This document shows positions 61,604-64,000 of a stretch of DNA of 64,000 nucleotides, one piece after another. Under the pieces are notes generated by a model. That model worked only from the letters and a program-made list of their open reading frames with translations. It did not search any database and was not told the origin of the DNA. The translations under genes and the position numbers were made by a program. Within the stretch, counting starts at the first letter, position 1. Each line of letters starts with the position of its first letter. Source of the DNA: Bathymodiolus brooksi (lineage: Eukaryota > Mollusca > Bivalvia > Mytilida > Modiolidae); the NCBI GenBank assembly GCA_963680875.1, contig OY804588.1, positions 80,500,829-80,564,828 of the forward strand. The letters run 5' to 3'.

Positions 61604-63557
61604 ACGATATCAATCACGTGAGACATCTTTATCGTTATATCGTTATGTGTGTCATCACGTTGTTGGTACCGGGGAAACAGTGAAGACAAGGAGATTGCTA
61701 AATACAATCAACGATAATCTGTTCCATTCTAAAGAAATTACCCAGATATTAAGTGGAAGCAGTGGTGAAGGTCTAGATATGAAGGGAAGCGACGTTGATG
61801 TTATGTTGGTTTTTAAAGATGTAAATGTCTATGAGGACATAAATAGTGCACTTGTTAATTCGGCTGAAACGTGTGTTGCTATGGAGATGGATGACACCAA
61901 TCTCGGGTTTTCTCGTCTGCGGCTCCTTCGTTGTAATAATGTCGTTATTTTAAAAATGTGCAAAAAGGTTGGAAAATCTTTGTATTTGTCTAGTCAGTTA
62001 TGTAAATCAATGTTTATTGGAATATATAGTCCAGTTAATGTTGTTCACGGACCGTGTTTGTCAGATCAGGATGGCATCGTAGACATTGCATTCACCTTGC
62101 ATTCAAGACAATGGATATCAATCGCTAACCAATGGGTAACAAGATCAAATTGTTCATGGCCTAGTGGTGATGTAAAGTCACAGATAATAGAACACGGTGT
62201 TCTGTTTGGTCCTATCGGTTCTAAAGGATCACAGAATGAAGATATTGAATGGCGTATATCATTCTCTGTCGGTGATAAACTTTTGATATACTCTTTCACT
62301 CATACACAATTACTCTGCTATGCTTTAATGAAAATATTGATCAAGGACGTAGTTAACAGGGACAGTCGCTGCAAAGACTTAATCTGTTCATTTTATATCA
62401 AAAATATAATATTTTGGGTATCAGAAGAAATATCGTTATCAATATGGCGACCCGAAAATCTCATTTCCTGCTTCTTTGGATGTTTCAGAAGACTCATGTA
62501 TTGCCTTGAATATGGAATGTGTCTTCATTACTTTATTCCTAAAATTAATATGTTTGAGAACAAAATAGAAGGACATGAACGACAACTCTTACTGGGACAT
62601 TTAAGAGCATTGTGGAGTTATGGATGGCGTAGTGTCCTCTTGTCAGAACAATTATCTACATTTCCAATACTACAGCACCATATATATAATAACGTTGAAG
62701 TACAAGCAGAATATATCAAACGTATATTATGTTCAACAGCTGTTAATATGACAGCAATATTTGATATAAAATCATACAAAAAAGCAGTTCACTTCATTCG
62801 TCAATCTCGGAGATTAAAATCGTATTATCGTTATTTCATGAGTATAGTAGGTAGTAAGGCAGTACAAAGTGAACATGTCGTTAGTGTGAATAAAAACAAA
62901 GACAAATACAAACAATACCGAAGACGTCTCTGTTACCTTACACAGAACATACATCATGACGCTGTGTCTGGTTGGTTAATGTTGGCCTCGTTTTACTACC
63001 AGACGAAACAATATGATACGGCTCTTTATATTATATATTATGCATTATCAAAGTGTACACCTGAAAAAGTCTACGATCAAGATAACTTAACGGATTGGCA
63101 ATACGAATTATTCAAAACAAGAACGGTACAAAGTTTAGAAATAACACGTATATTAAAACTATTACGTGTTAGGTATGTTCTCTTCACAACACAATCAACA
63201 TTGATTCCTGAAGAATTAAAATTAGAAGTTGTCAATGATAGCCATAATCTACCACCTGTAGTATACTCACATTTCTTACTATTTTTATGTCATTTTCACA
63301 TAAACAATGTAAATCAGTGCTATAATTCACTTAGAGATCTACAACTCACAATATCGAGGAATTATTTTATATTGGACAACATGGAAAGATCTAACTCATA
63401 CAATTGTTTAGGAATAGCTTATCAATTTATTGGAAAGCGTGAATTAGCTAAACGTGCGTTTCGTCAGGCTGTAGAACTTGCCCCTACATGGAATCGTGCT
63501 TCACAGAGACTGCAAATGATTGAACTGGTTCATTACAATCATATGAATCAACAGTAA
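61604..63557 (+). CDS. cGLR-F: Mab-21/cGAS-like receptor with TPR-like C-terminus
   Basis: The frame is open for about 650 codons to TAA at 63555-63557. It carries the GSSGEG loop, the SDVD metal pair (Asp codons 61791 and 61797), and the third Asp (62082) before 'IAFTLHSRQW'. The complete Mab-21 helical domain follows, including CSFYI. The TPR-like tail ends beyond the other copies with a short His/Asn-containing extension. It sits downstream of the 29-bp array 3 and the conserved upstream block. The first codons differ: between the acceptor and CACGTGAG one base present in all five other copies is missing (ATATCAATC against ATATCCATTC or ATATTCAATC). Normal splicing in the family phase would therefore shift the frame. 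Either an unspliced start at 61557 or 61584 is used, or the upstream exon has a compensating change, or the copy is newly inactivated. Confidence 0.82.
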
Positions 63558-64000
63558 CATTTGCTTAAAGTTAATGTGTCAAGCTGTATGATTCTATGGA
63601 CATTTCTAAAACAATTAAATTGTGTAGTGCTTACTGACAGAAAAATAATATTTCATAATTTCTAAACAAAATTTGTTTTCATTGATGGAAAATAAAAAAA
63701 AGACACGATTTAATATTAATATTTATTAAGTTAGGATATATGCTGTGGTCGTATTATGTTATTGGTCTGCCATTGTCCTTGTTGTCGTTATCGTTGTTGT
63801 TGTTGTCGTTGTTGTCCTTGTTGTTGTTGCCGTTGTCGTCGCTTTCGTCGATCTGTAGAAACAGTTGATTCTATGTGATAACCATATGACCGCCGTTTCT
63901 GAACGCTTAAATCACATATCACTGTCAAAGGATAAAAGTGATTTAAGGTGTGATAGGCGTACTAATTTCCAAACAAGAGGCCTCAGTGTGCAATATAATG
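63558..64000. other. 3' flank of cGLR-F
   Basis: A likely poly(A) signal AATAAA lies at 63691-63696. A 'gttgttgtcgtt' trinucleotide tract follows at 63775-63850. The remainder resembles the 3' flanks of the other copies. No gene. Confidence 0.6.

Noticed and set aside
62066..62299. Minus-strand frames opposite the cGLR exons (also 21492-21677, 29622-29819, 42593-42778)
   Set aside because: They are antisense shadows of a strongly conserved coding region.

Overview
Organism and type of DNA. The window is AT-rich animal nuclear DNA, most likely from a bivalve mollusc. The evidence is a cluster of Mab-21/cGAS-like receptor (cGLR) genes, tRNA-derived SINEs, a LINE end, a decayed Tc1-type transposase, several minisatellites, and coding exons that open at spliceosomal acceptors instead of start codons. 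The bivalve assignment rests on the look of the repeats and the cGLR expansion; I did no database comparison.

Genes. Six copies of one gene lie on the + strand, with main exons starting near 1333, 20323, 28452, 41445, 52386 and 61604 (called cGLR-A to F). Each encodes a nucleotidyltransferase core (GS...GEG...SDxD and a third Asp before the FTLHSRQW-like motif), a Mab-21-type helical domain and a C-terminal TPR-like helical region, in one exon of about 1.9 kb. B and D are open throughout and keep the catalytic triad. F is also open but has a 1-nt deletion just after the acceptor. A, C and E are pseudogenes. No copy has a convincing start codon at the head of the big exon, so at least one small 5' exon is unassigned. 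A minus-strand exon for a small cysteine-rich peptide with a knottin-like CC framework recurs three times (near 4.8, 36.4 and 46.3 kb).

Layout. 0-9.3 kb: cGLR-A, cysteine-rich exon, SINE, 29-bp minisatellite. 9.3-20 kb: repeat-rich spacer with Tc1 remnant, SINEs, LINE end, 62-bp and about 90-bp minisatellites. 20-28 kb: cGLR-B and repeats. 28-36 kb: cGLR-C, then a 1987-bp tandem duplication. 36-41 kb: a second version of the 4.7-9.3 kb block. 41-52 kb: cGLR-D, third cysteine-rich exon, 59-bp minisatellite. 52-61 kb: cGLR-E broken by insertions, then repeats. 61-64 kb: cGLR-F. The array grew by repeated duplication of units of roughly 8-19 kb (gene, 3' flank, cysteine-rich exon, SINE, satellite), then decayed by indels, stops and mobile-element insertion.

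How it may work. cGLRs are innate immune sensors that make nucleotide second messengers, usually acting through STING. The array therefore looks like a birth-and-death family of pattern-recognition enzymes in which catalytic and structural motifs are kept while short patches vary. What these copies sense, what they make, and any link to the cysteine-rich peptide cannot be read from the sequence.
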